From the NCBI RefSeq assembly GCF_900546705.1, contig NZ_URDP01000029.1, positions 1-23,393 on the forward strand: a DNA stretch of 23,393 bases. The letters run 5' to 3'. The notes under the pieces were generated by a model, which ran no database searches, was not told the origin of the DNA, and saw only the letters and a program-made list of their open reading frames with translations. This document shows, in pieces, positions 7,970 through 14,887 of this stretch; position 1 is the first letter of the stretch; every line of letters starts with the position of its first letter. The stretch is from an uncultured Oscillibacter sp. GTDB taxonomy: Bacteria; Bacillota; Clostridia; Oscillospirales; Oscillospiraceae. The position numbers were made by a program, and so were the translations under genes.

Positions 7970-7998
7970 ATTTTAACGGACGGACCGTAAAAAAGCAA
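7970..7998 (-). promoter_or_regulatory. Predicted sigma-A type promoter of the ssnA-ygfK operon
   Basis: On the minus strand, -35 TTGCTT (7998-7993) and -10 TAAAAT (7975-7970) are separated by 17 nt. The -10 matches at five of six positions but the -35 is weak. Start of transcription would be near 7963, giving a leader of about 168 nt that contains all the alternative helices. Confidence 0.5.
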
Positions 7999-8111
7999 GC
8001 AGGCAGATCGAAAAAAAACCTGCCGGAATTTGTACAGATTGCCAGATGAAATGGGAACTTCTTCCGACACAGTTCGTCTGAATGGACAGAAACAACAGGA
8101 GGTGATCGTCG

Positions 8112-9275
8112 ATGAGGCGAGGATGGGTGTGGCTGGCGGCGGTATGCCTGCTGCTGGGTGGCTGTACCGGGAAAGGCGGACAGCGTGCGGAGGAAGCACC
8201 GGCAGCGCCGGAGGGACTGACTATGGAACTGGAGCATGGAGTCTATGACCCTTCCCTGACAACTTATACCTACATGATTCGCAACGACACCGATGAAACG
8301 GTGGAATTCGGAGAGCCCTATTCCATCCAGCGCAAGGATGGGGAGGGCTGGACGGACCTGACCATGAAGGACAACGCCGGCTGGACTGCTATTGGCTATG
8401 CCCTGGCTCCGGGGCAGGCCATGGCGCTGTCCTGCGGCTTTGCAAACTATGAGGAAACACCCCGGGTTGGGGAGTACCGGCTGGTAAAGACCGTGGGAGG
8501 TGCGCAGCTGACGGCGGAGTTTTCCCTGGGGGAGAGCCCCTATACGGCCCGGACGCCTTATGGATTTGTACCGCTGGAGGAATTGCCGGAGGATTACAGT
8601 GCCGCCGATGCAGCGGCGGAGGATGTGGTGTTCAGCGGCGCAGGAGCCAGAAATCTGGACGCAGTGGAGGCGTTTTTGGAGAAGGTGTCTCTGGGGGCTC
8701 CCTGTCAGCTGCGGACGGTGCAAGACTACGGCCAGAGCGCCGTCATGGTCATTGACGTGATATTCGAGGGCGGCCCGTTCCTCTGGAGAATGCGCAGCAA
8801 CGGCGCAGTCGCGGAGCAGCGGCTGGCGTTTTTGGTGACCGACGGGGAAAATCTCTATCTGAGCAGCTGTGCCGACTGGGAGACGGGAGAGCAGTACGGG
8901 GACAAGCGGGTCTTTCTGGTGCCGGAGAACACGGCACTTTCCGACCGGGCACTGTCCCTGGCATCGGAGATGATGCACCGGCAGTTGGAATCGGGCACCG
9001 TCCGACTTCAGGTGTGGTCCCCCGACGGCGTCTGGAGCGCCGGAGTGACAGCGCAGCCGGGAGAGCTGGCCCTTTCCTATCAGGGAGCATCCGGCAGCGC
9101 CGGATGCATCTGGGACATAAGCGAACTGGATTCCCGGGCGGTGCAGGTGCAGGGCCTTTCCTGGCAGGCGGACAACGTGCTGCGGCTGGACTGCCGGACG
9201 GAAACAGGGAATACGTTCCGTATGACACTGGACACCGGGACGCTCGCGGGGCTGCTGGATGTACCCACAGCGTAA
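8112..9275 (+). CDS. Putative lipoprotein with N-terminal bacterial Ig-like domain, function unknown
   Basis: The 387-residue product begins with a lipoprotein signal peptide: MRR, a hydrophobic core, and lipobox L15-G-G-C18. The mature protein would be attached to the outer face of the membrane by Lgt. Residues about 37-138 look like the bacterial Ig-like domain common in Clostridia lipoproteins (TYTYMIRNDTDETVEFG, then SIQRKDGEGW, ALAPGQ and GEYRLVKTV). The remaining 230 residues are predicted soluble, and I do not recognise a family there. The start ATG 8112 is set by AGGAGGTGATC at 8097-8107, an 11-nt match to the anti-Shine-Dalgarno end of 16S rRNA. No convincing own promoter or terminator is seen; the gene ends 105 nt before the next start. 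It runs divergently from ssnA. Confidence 0.85.
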   Translation: MRRGWVWLAAVCLLLGGCTGKGGQRAEEAPAAPEGLTMELEHGVYDPSLTTYTYMIRNDTDETVEFGEPYSIQRKDGEGWTDLTMKDNAGWTAIGYALAPGQAMALSCGFANYEETPRVGEYRLVKTVGGAQLTAEFSLGESPYTARTPYGFVPLEELPEDYSAADAAAEDVVFSGAGARNLDAVEAFLEKVSLGAPCQLRTVQDYGQSAVMVIDVIFEGGPFLWRMRSNGAVAEQRLAFLVTDGENLYLSSCADWETGEQYGDKRVFLVPENTALSDRALSLASEMMHRQLESGTVRLQVWSPDGVWSAGVTAQPGELALSYQGASGSAGCIWDISELDSRAVQVQGLSWQADNVLRLDCRTETGNTFRMTLDTGTLAGLLDVPTA

Positions 9276-9284
9276 AAAGCGGCG

Positions 9285-9325
9285 CACCTTTTTGAAAATT
9301 GCCGGATGGAATTGACAAAAAGGTG
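9285..9325. repeat. Large imperfect palindrome overlapping the promoter of the symporter gene
   Basis: CACCTTTTTG (9285-9294) and CAAAAAGGTG (9316-9325) are exact reverse complements. Inside them, AATT at 9297-9300 faces AATT at 9310-9313, leaving a 2-nt mismatch and a 9-nt centre. The right arm overlaps the -35 hexamer TTGACA. It could be an operator or a 3'-end hairpin of the lipoprotein transcript. No U-tract follows, so it is not a standard terminator. Confidence 0.6.
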
Positions 9326-9341
9326 TTCTCTCTGGTATGCT
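9312..9341 (+). promoter_or_regulatory. Promoter of the AGCS symporter gene
   Basis: A perfect -35 TTGACA (9312-9317), an 18-nt spacer and -10 TATGCT (9336-9341) give a start near 9348, about 33 nt before the ATG. The -35 lies in the right arm of the palindrome. Confidence 0.75.
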
Positions 9342-9380
9342 GTACAAACTGAAAAAATATAAGAGAAAAGGAAGTGCGCT

Positions 9381-10787
9381 ATGCTGGGAGAGTTGATTGG
9401 TGTCCTCAATGACTGGCTCTATACCTATATTCTGGTGATTTTGCTGATTGCGGCAGGGGTCTATTTCACACTGCGGACAGGCTTTGTGCAGCTGCGGATG
9501 TTCCGGGAGTCCATTCGGGTGGTGGGAGAGAAGCCCCACAACGCCGGATCGGTTTCTTCGTTCCAGGCACTGATGGTGTCCACCGCGTCCCGGGTGGGAA
9601 CGGGCAACATCATCGGAATTTCCACGGCCATCTGCTGCGGCGGCTACGGCGCCGTGTTCTGGATGTGGGTCATTGCGCTCATCGGCGGTGCCTCTGCGTT
9701 TGTGGAGTCCACTCTGGCCCAGATCTACAAGCGGCGGGACCCCAAGACCGGTGAGAGCTACGGCGGGCCAGCCTATTACATTGAGGCGGCGCTGCGCTGC
9801 CGTCCGGTGGCGGTGATTTTTGCTGTGGCGCTGGTGCTGACCTATGCGGGCGGCTTCAATATGCTGGCCTCCTACAACCTCCAGTCCACCTTCTCCAGCT
9901 ACGGTTTCTATGATCCTGCCACCACCCCGTGGGTGATCGGCGCGGTGCTGGCCGTTGTGGTGGGCTACTGCGTCATGGGCGGCGGAAAACGGATCATCCG
10001 CTTCACCTCCACCCTGGTGCCTTTCATGGGCGGCCTCTATGTGCTGGTGGCCGTTGTGGTGGTGGTGCTGAACTGGCGGATGGTGCCTCAGGTGCTGGGC
10101 AGCATTTTTGCCGGGGCCTTTGACTTCCAGGCCATTTTCGGCGGCTTTACCGGTTCTGCCATGATGTACGGCATCAAGCGGGGCCTCTTTTCCAACGAGG
10201 CCGGTGTGGGCTCGGCACCCAATGCCGCTGCCTCCGCGGACGTGAGCCATCCTGTCAAGCAGGGCCTGGTGCAGATGCTCTCCGTGTTCATCGACACGCT
10301 GCTCATCTGCTCGGCCACCGCGTTCATGCTGCTTTGCTCCGGCGTGGCGCCGGAGGAAACGCTCCAGGGTGCACCCTATGTGCAGATGGCGCTTTACGAG
10401 CAGTTCGGCGCCGCCGGTCCGGTGTTCATCACCGTGGCCATGGTGCTGTTCGCCTTCACCACCCTGATCGGCAACCTCTATTATGTGGACAACTGCCTGA
10501 ACTACATCGTGGGGAAGATCCCGGCCCGGGAGTTTATGACGCTCTTCCGCATTGACGCCATGGTGCTCATCTTCATCGGTGCGGGCATGGAGATCAACAT
10601 GGTGTGGAACCTGGCGGATGTGCTCATGGGCGTCATGGCCCTCATCAACCTGCCGGTGATCGTGATTCTGGCCCGGCCGGCTCTGGCTGCGCTCCACGAC
10701 TACAACCGTCAGCGCAGGGCGGGCGAGAACCCGGTGTTCCACGCGGCGGACGTGGGCCTTGCCGGAAAGACCGAGTGCTGGGAATAA
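9381..10787 (+). CDS. AGCS-family sodium:amino acid (alanine/glycine) symporter
   Basis: The protein has 468 residues, usual for AGCS (AlsT/DagA-like) carriers that bring alanine or glycine into the cell with sodium. Conserved text includes RVGTGNIIGIS at 71-81, GGPAYYIE at 128-135, and further on KRGLFSNEAGVGSAPNAAA, the most diagnostic stretch of the family. About ten or eleven hydrophobic spans can be seen. Start ATG 9381 follows AAAAGGAAG at a normal distance. The gene has its own promoter and terminator, so it is probably monocistronic. The exact substrate (alanine, glycine or another small neutral amino acid) cannot be decided from sequence. Confidence 0.95.
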   Translation: MLGELIGVLNDWLYTYILVILLIAAGVYFTLRTGFVQLRMFRESIRVVGEKPHNAGSVSSFQALMVSTASRVGTGNIIGISTAICCGGYGAVFWMWVIALIGGASAFVESTLAQIYKRRDPKTGESYGGPAYYIEAALRCRPVAVIFAVALVLTYAGGFNMLASYNLQSTFSSYGFYDPATTPWVIGAVLAVVVGYCVMGGGKRIIRFTSTLVPFMGGLYVLVAVVVVVLNWRMVPQVLGSIFAGAFDFQAIFGGFTGSAMMYGIKRGLFSNEAGVGSAPNAAASADVSHPVKQGLVQMLSVFIDTLLICSATAFMLLCSGVAPEETLQGAPYVQMALYEQFGAAGPVFITVAMVLFAFTTLIGNLYYVDNCLNYIVGKIPAREFMTLFRIDAMVLIFIGAGMEINMVWNLADVLMGVMALINLPVIVILARPALAALHDYNRQRRAGENPVFHAADVGLAGKTECWE

Positions 10788-10796
10788 AACTGCATG

Positions 10797-10836
10797 AAAA
10801 AGAGAGGGGACACTGGGGTGTCCCCTCTCTTTTTTT
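10797..10836 (+). terminator. Intrinsic terminator of the AGCS symporter gene
   Basis: A perfect 13-bp stem (10801-10813 with 10818-10830, loop TGGG), flanked by four A and followed by six T, begins ten bases after the stop codon. Confidence 0.95.
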
Positions 10837-10875
10837 GACGCAGTGCATAAAAAATAGAGTTCGGCAAAAAACTAC

Positions 10876-10904
10876 TTGCAATATCATACGAGACTGTGTA
10901 ATAT
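10876..10904 (+). promoter_or_regulatory. Predicted promoter of the hemolysin-III family gene
   Basis: TTGCAA (10876-10881), a 17-nt spacer and TAATAT (10899-10904) precede the gene in a locally AT-rich stretch. TATAGT at 10902-10907 is an alternative -10 with a longer spacer. Confidence 0.5.
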
Positions 10905-10952
10905 AGTATCAGAAACCATATTAAGCGTTTTATGAAATCTGGAGATGATATC

Positions 10953-11615
10953 TTGCATCGTTTCTTTCCCAATGCAGCGGACCCGGTCAGCTGCGGAACT
11001 CATACGATCGGGGCGTTGGCAGCGTTTGCCGGCGGTGTGTTTTTCCTGATCCGCGGCGTGCGGTCGGAGGCCCCGGCACTGGCGCTGGCCTGCGCCATGT
11101 GCTTTTGCCTGTCCATGCTGGCACTGTATACGGCCAGTGCGGTCTATCACTACTATCCGGGAGACGCGGCCAGCGGCGGCGTGAAGCGGCGGCTGCGGAA
11201 AATGGACCACAGCATGATCTATGTGCTCATTGCCGGCAGCTATACGCCCTTTTCCGTGGTACTGCTGCCCCAGCCCAAGGGAACGCGGTTTTGCCTGCTT
11301 TTGTGGGGTGTGGCGGCTGCGGGCATTCTGGTGAAGATCTTCTGGATCAACGCCCCCAGAATTCTCTCCACGGCCATTTATCTGATTATGGGCTGGGCGG
11401 TGGTGTTTGTGGCCAAGGACTTTGCCACCTGTCTGGGGCAGCCCTGTCTGACGCTGGTGGCGCTGGGCGGCATCTGCTACTCTGTGGGGGCTGTATTCTA
11501 TGCCATCAAAAAGCCCAACATCTCGGCGGAGTGGACATTCCATGAGATCTTCCACCTGCTGATCCTGGCAGGCTCCCTGCTGCACTATCTGGCGGTGTAT
11601 TTCTACGTGCTGTAA
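10953..11615 (+). CDS. Hemolysin III / PAQR family membrane protein (TrhA-like)
   Basis: The 220-residue, seven-span membrane protein belongs to the hemolysin-III/PAQR family. The metal-site residues of that fold are present: SAVYH with H66, KMDH with D85 and H86, AGSYTPF at 94-100, and HEIFH with H197 and H201. Bacterial members have been tied to membrane homeostasis; the haemolysin name is historical and does not show toxicity. I prefer the TTG at 10953 because GGAG at 10941-10944 lies 8 nt before it. ATG at 10932, in frame and seven codons earlier, has no ribosome binding site and is the alternative (227 residues). The gene stands alone, between a promoter at 10876-10904 and a shared terminator. 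Confidence 0.88.
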   Translation: MHRFFPNAADPVSCGTHTIGALAAFAGGVFFLIRGVRSEAPALALACAMCFCLSMLALYTASAVYHYYPGDAASGGVKRRLRKMDHSMIYVLIAGSYTPFSVVLLPQPKGTRFCLLLWGVAAAGILVKIFWINAPRILSTAIYLIMGWAVVFVAKDFATCLGQPCLTLVALGGICYSVGAVFYAIKKPNISAEWTFHEIFHLLILAGSLLHYLAVYFYVL

Positions 11616-11620
11616 AAACA

Positions 11621-11655
11621 AAAAAGAGGCGGCCCGCCGGGCCGTCTCTTTTTTT
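11621..11655. terminator. Bidirectional terminator between the hemolysin-III gene and upp
   Basis: The stem pairs 11625-11635 with 11639-11649 (one G-T pair, loop GCC). It has an A-rich left flank and a T-tract at 11649-11655, so it serves both converging genes. Confidence 0.9.
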
Positions 11656-11657
11656 GC

Positions 11658-12290
11658 TTATTTTGTACCGAAGATCCGGTCGCCGGCGTCGCCCAGACCG
11701 GGGACGATGTAGCCGTGTTCGTTGAGATGGTCGTCCACGGCGCCGCAGTAGATATCCACGTCGGGGTGGGTCTGCTGGATGTGCTTGATGCCCTCCGGCG
11801 CGGCCAGCAGCACCATGAGCTTGATGTTGACGCAGCCCCGCTTCTTCATCTCGGTGATGGCGGCCTCTGCGCTGCCGCCGGTGGCCAGCATGGGATCGAC
11901 GATCATGATGTCACGCTCGGCAATGTCCTTGGGCATTTTGCAGAAGTACACGTGGGGCTCCAGGGTCTCCTCGTCCCGGAACATGCCGATGTGGCCCACA
12001 CGGGCGCTGGGCACCATGCGCAGCACACCGTCCACCAGGCCCAGGCCTGCCCGGAGAATAGGAACCACCGCGAACTTCTTACCCTTGAGGGTGGGGGCGG
12101 TGGTGGTGCAGATGGGGGTCTCCACCTCCTTGGTGGTCAGAGGCAGATCCCGGGTGGCCTCATAGGTGATGAGCATGCCGATCTCGGAGACCAGCTCCCG
12201 GAAGTCCTTGACGCTGGTGTTCTTGTCCCGCAGGATGGTCAGCTTGTGGGCAACCAGGGGATGGTCCATAACGTGTACTTTACCGCTCAT
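11658..12290 (-). CDS. upp: Uracil phosphoribosyltransferase Upp
   Basis: Upp makes UMP from uracil and PRPP in the cytosol (pyrimidine salvage). The 210-residue length is standard. PILRAGLG at 77-84, the PRPP-binding loop VDPMLATGGSA at 131-141 and the uracil-binding C-terminus GLGDAGDRIFGT at 198-209 are all intact. Start ATG 12290 has AAGGAG seven bases upstream. It begins 38 nt after the tsaB stop with no terminator or promoter between, so it is likely the third gene of a tsaE-tsaB-upp transcript. There is no uracil permease beside it, unlike the upp-uraA pairing seen in many bacteria. Confidence 0.97.
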   Translation of the reverse strand: MSGKVHVMDHPLVAHKLTILRDKNTSVKDFRELVSEIGMLITYEATRDLPLTTKEVETPICTTTAPTLKGKKFAVVPILRAGLGLVDGVLRMVPSARVGHIGMFRDEETLEPHVYFCKMPKDIAERDIMIVDPMLATGGSAEAAITEMKKRGCVNIKLMVLLAAPEGIKHIQQTHPDVDIYCGAVDDHLNEHGYIVPGLGDAGDRIFGTK

Positions 12291-12328
12291 AAGTATACTC
12301 CTTTATATAAAATTTCCAATGATTTGAT

Positions 12329-13024
12329 TCAGCTCCGGTCCTTCAGCTTCACGGCGTGAGGCGGCCGCAGGTAGACGGGCTGGAGGTCCTGGGCGCTTTG
12401 CAGCTGCCCTTTCCCGGCCAGCTCCAGCGCCTCCAGGGCCACGGAGGAGGCATTCTGCATGACCAGATGGGGCGGTGCCATGCGGCAGGGAATCCCCGCC
12501 TGGGCAAAATACTGCCGGCACAGGGCGGCGCCGTCGCCAACCAGGGTGATCCGCGTCTCGTCCATGGCGGCCACCTGGGCGGCCACCTCCTCCAGTGAGA
12601 CGGCCCGGTCCGGGGTCAGCCGGGTGAGAAGTCCGTCCCGGGCGGAGAAGAGGGCGTTGTAGATCTGCTGGCGCCGGGCGTCCATGGCGCAGACGATGAG
12701 TCCGTCCACATGGGCCACGTTGCGGGCCATGGCGGCCAGCGTGGATACGCCGATGGCGGGCTTGTCCGCAGCGAAGGCCAGCCCCTTGGCCGCGGCCACG
12801 CCGATGCGGATGCCGGTGAAGGAGCCGGGACCGGCAGCCACGGCGATGGCGTCCATCTGGGAGACGGTCAGCTCCGTGTTTTTCAAAATGCCCTCCACAA
12901 TGGGCATCAAGGTCCGGCTGTGGGTCAGGCCTGTGTCCTGATAGCCGCAGCAGAGGATTTTCCCGTCCTCCGCCACGGCGGCGGAGACGGCCTTGGCGGA
13001 GGTCTCCAGCGCCAGAATTTTCAT
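12329..13024 (-). CDS. tsaB: tRNA N6-threonylcarbamoyladenosine (t6A) biosynthesis protein TsaB
   Basis: TsaB is the non-catalytic ASKHA-fold partner of TsaD in the complex that places threonylcarbamoyl on A37 of ANN-decoding tRNAs. The 231-residue protein starts MKILALETSAKAVS, has HSRTLMPIVEGIL at 35-47 and the family-typical GPGSFTGIRIG at 65-75, and ends with QPVYLRPPHAVK. The start is ATG 13024, whose ATGA overlaps the TGA of tsaE (13021-13024), a clear sign of coupled translation. The frame is open further upstream, but that part is antisense-free tsaE coding DNA with no family similarity. Neither tsaD nor rimI follows; upp follows instead. Confidence 0.95.
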   Translation of the reverse strand: MKILALETSAKAVSAAVAEDGKILCCGYQDTGLTHSRTLMPIVEGILKNTELTVSQMDAIAVAAGPGSFTGIRIGVAAAKGLAFAADKPAIGVSTLAAMARNVAHVDGLIVCAMDARRQQIYNALFSARDGLLTRLTPDRAVSLEEVAAQVAAMDETRITLVGDGAALCRQYFAQAGIPCRMAPPHLVMQNASSVALEALELAGKGQLQSAQDLQPVYLRPPHAVKLKDRS

Positions 13025-13452
13025 GTCAGCTCCACTCCTTCGATGGTGATGCACCGCCAGCTGTCCTGGTCTGGATGACGGGCGATGGACACGTAGATGG
13101 TGTCCTCGGGCATGGCATCGGCCACCTGCTCGCTCCACTCCACGGCGCACACGCCGCCCCGGTCCAGGTAGTCCTCCCAACCGATGTCGAACAGGTCGTC
13201 GGCACTGTCCAGCCGGTACATGTCAAAGTGGAACAGGGGCAGACGGCCGCCCTCGTATTCATTGACGATGGTGAAGGTAGGGCTGGTGACATGACCGGTA
13301 TATCCCAGTCCCCGGGCCAGTCCCCGGGTAAAGGCGGTCTTTCCCATGCCCAGGCCGCCGGTGTACGCCACCACGGCACCGGGGGAGAGCACCGCGGCCA
13401 GCCGGGCGCCCAGATCCTCCGTCTGGGCCACGCTGTGGGAGAGATATTCCAC
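13021..13452 (-). CDS. tsaE: t6A biosynthesis ATPase TsaE
   Basis: TsaE is a small P-loop ATPase that drives turnover of the TsaB-TsaD complex. With GTG 13452 as start the product is 143 residues. The Walker A motif GGLGMGKT lies at 32-39, TSPTF (switch region) at 57-61, HFDMYRL at 75-81 and VEWSE at 104-108. I chose GTG because AAAGGA lies 10 nt before it and the protein then begins with the family-like EYLSHS. A TTG at 13488 in the same frame would add 12 residues but sits almost at the predicted transcription start. It is the first gene of tsaE-tsaB-upp, divergent from the SEDS gene. Confidence 0.94.
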   Translation of the reverse strand: MEYLSHSVAQTEDLGARLAAVLSPGAVVAYTGGLGMGKTAFTRGLARGLGYTGHVTSPTFTIVNEYEGGRLPLFHFDMYRLDSADDLFDIGWEDYLDRGGVCAVEWSEQVADAMPEDTIYVSIARHPDQDSWRCITIEGVELT

Positions 13453-13491
13453 AAGGCAGCAGTCCTTTCTGTCAAATTCATAAATCAACTT

Positions 13492-13520
13492 AATATACCA
13501 TAATCCGGCCCGTTTGTAAA
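13492..13520 (-). promoter_or_regulatory. Promoter of tsaE-tsaB-upp
   Basis: On the minus strand TTTACA (13520-13515), a 17-nt spacer and TATATT (13497-13492) each match the sigma-A consensus at five of six positions. The start would lie near 13485, which supports the downstream GTG start of tsaE. Confidence 0.78.
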
Positions 13521-13535
13521 AACAATTTTGCGCCG

Positions 13536-13564
13536 TTTACACGGGCGGCCCTTTGTGGTATACT
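13536..13564 (+). promoter_or_regulatory. Promoter of the SEDS (RodA/FtsW-like) gene
   Basis: TTTACA (13536-13541), a 17-nt spacer and TATACT (13559-13564), each five of six to consensus. The -35 is 15 bp from the -35 of the divergent tsaE promoter and is its mirror image. Confidence 0.8.
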
Positions 13565-13615
13565 GCTATTTGTTGCAATTTGCCTTTTTCCAGATCAAGA
13601 AATGGAGATTTTCTC

Positions 13616-14788
13616 ATGCTGAGCCGACTCAAAGCCGTTCTTGCGGACTTTTTCCAGCAGGCCGACCTGGTGCTGCTGTCCCTTTGCTGCGTTTCCACCC
13701 TGTTCGGCATCGTGCTGATTTTCAGCGCCACCCGGTACCTGGAAAGCAACAAGTATGTGATCGTTCAGGGCGTGGCCATGCTGCTGGGCATCTGCATGTA
13801 CATCCTCTTTTCCATGGTGGACCTGGAGGTGCTGCTCAAGCGATGGCGGTGGATCCTGGCGTTCAACATCGTGTTCATCCTCCTGCTGCGGACACCCTTC
13901 GGCGCCAGCGAGGGCGGCAACCGGGCCTGGCTGCGCTTTCCCTTCCTGCCGGTGAGCATCGGACCGGCGGAGGTGGTGAAGATCACCTTCACGCTGCTTC
14001 TGGCCAAGCAGCTGGAGTGGCTGCGGGAGGAGAAGCGGGACCTGAAGTCCCTGCCGGCAGCCATGATGGTGGGCGGCCATGCCATAGGTCTTTGCGGGCT
14101 TTATTTTATAGCCTCCGGCGACATGGGCAACGGACTGGTGTTTTTGTTCATCTTCCTCTGCATGGCTTTTGTGGCGGGCTTTGCCCTGCGGTGGTTCGTC
14201 CTGCTGCTGGGAGGGGGAGGCGGCGCCATCGCGGCGGTGTTTCTGCTGGACCTGGTGCCGGATTCCATGCAGTATATGCTCAACCGGTTCCGTGCCCTGT
14301 TCGACCACAACTACGATCCCCTGGGCGTGGGCTGGCATCAGAACCGCAGTCTGCTGACACTGGGCGCCGGCGGGATATTCGGACAGGGGTACCTCCACGG
14401 TACCCAGACCCAGAGCTCGTCCAGCTGGTCGCTGCCGGGCCGGCATACGGACTTCATCTTCTCCGTATGCGGAGAGGAGCTGGGCATGGTGGGGTGTCTT
14501 GCGATCATTGGGCTGCTGGCGGCCATTATTGCCCGTGTATTGATCGTGGCCAAGCGGTCCCAGACGCCGTTTTTCCAATATGTGTGCGTGGGCATGGCGG
14601 CCATGCTGATTTTCCAGACGCTCATCAACATCGGCATGTGCCTTTTCATCATGCCCACCATCGGCATCACGCTGCCGTTTTTCAGCTACGGCGGCTCGTC
14701 CATTGTCACGCTCTATGCGGCCATGGGCGTGGTTTCGGGCATCAAGAAGCGCACTCCCTCCATGCGGCGGCCGGGAAAGCTGCGGTGA
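13616..14788 (+). CDS. FtsW/RodA/SpoVE family SEDS peptidoglycan glycosyltransferase (RodA-like)
   Basis: SEDS proteins polymerise lipid II into glycan strands in the membrane together with a class B penicillin-binding protein. The 390-residue product has about ten hydrophobic spans. It carries GNRAWLRF near 101-108, GPAEVVKI at 116-123 and SGDMGNGLV at 167-175. The extracellular RHTDFIFSVCGEELG at 276-290 includes D279, the position of the catalytic aspartate in the family. The C-terminal PTIGITLPFFSYGGSS is at 347-362. Start ATG 13616 follows TGGAG at about 8 nt; an earlier in-frame ATG at 13553 lies inside the promoter and is rejected. It is compatible with RodA (elongation) more than FtsW, but sequence alone does not decide. 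No partner PBP lies next to it. Confidence 0.92.
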   Translation: MLSRLKAVLADFFQQADLVLLSLCCVSTLFGIVLIFSATRYLESNKYVIVQGVAMLLGICMYILFSMVDLEVLLKRWRWILAFNIVFILLLRTPFGASEGGNRAWLRFPFLPVSIGPAEVVKITFTLLLAKQLEWLREEKRDLKSLPAAMMVGGHAIGLCGLYFIASGDMGNGLVFLFIFLCMAFVAGFALRWFVLLLGGGGGAIAAVFLLDLVPDSMQYMLNRFRALFDHNYDPLGVGWHQNRSLLTLGAGGIFGQGYLHGTQTQSSSSWSLPGRHTDFIFSVCGEELGMVGCLAIIGLLAAIIARVLIVAKRSQTPFFQYVCVGMAAMLIFQTLINIGMCLFIMPTIGITLPFFSYGGSSIVTLYAAMGVVSGIKKRTPSMRRPGKLR

Positions 14789-14792
14789 GGAA

Positions 14793-14824
14793 AGGGCGGC
14801 CGGATTGTTCCGGCCGCCCTTTTT
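14793..14824 (+). terminator. Intrinsic terminator of the SEDS gene
   Basis: A perfect 12-bp stem (14793-14804 with 14809-14820, loop TTGT) and a short T-tract lie four bases after the stop codon. A CATAAT at 14826-14831 just behind it is a weak possible -10 for the next gene. Confidence 0.93.
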
Positions 14825-14887
14825 GCATAATCCGGCTGGAAGCGGAAGAAACTACTGCCAACACGAAAAGGCAGGAGGCTGATTCAT

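Noticed and set aside
7968..10742. A 924-residue minus-strand frame opposite the lipoprotein and symporter
   Set aside because: It is His/Arg/Pro-rich, crosses an intergenic promoter and terminator region, and shows no recognisable family.
10953..11615. Virulence haemolysin
   Set aside because: The hemolysin-III name is historical; the sequence is a PAQR-type membrane protein found in many harmless bacteria.
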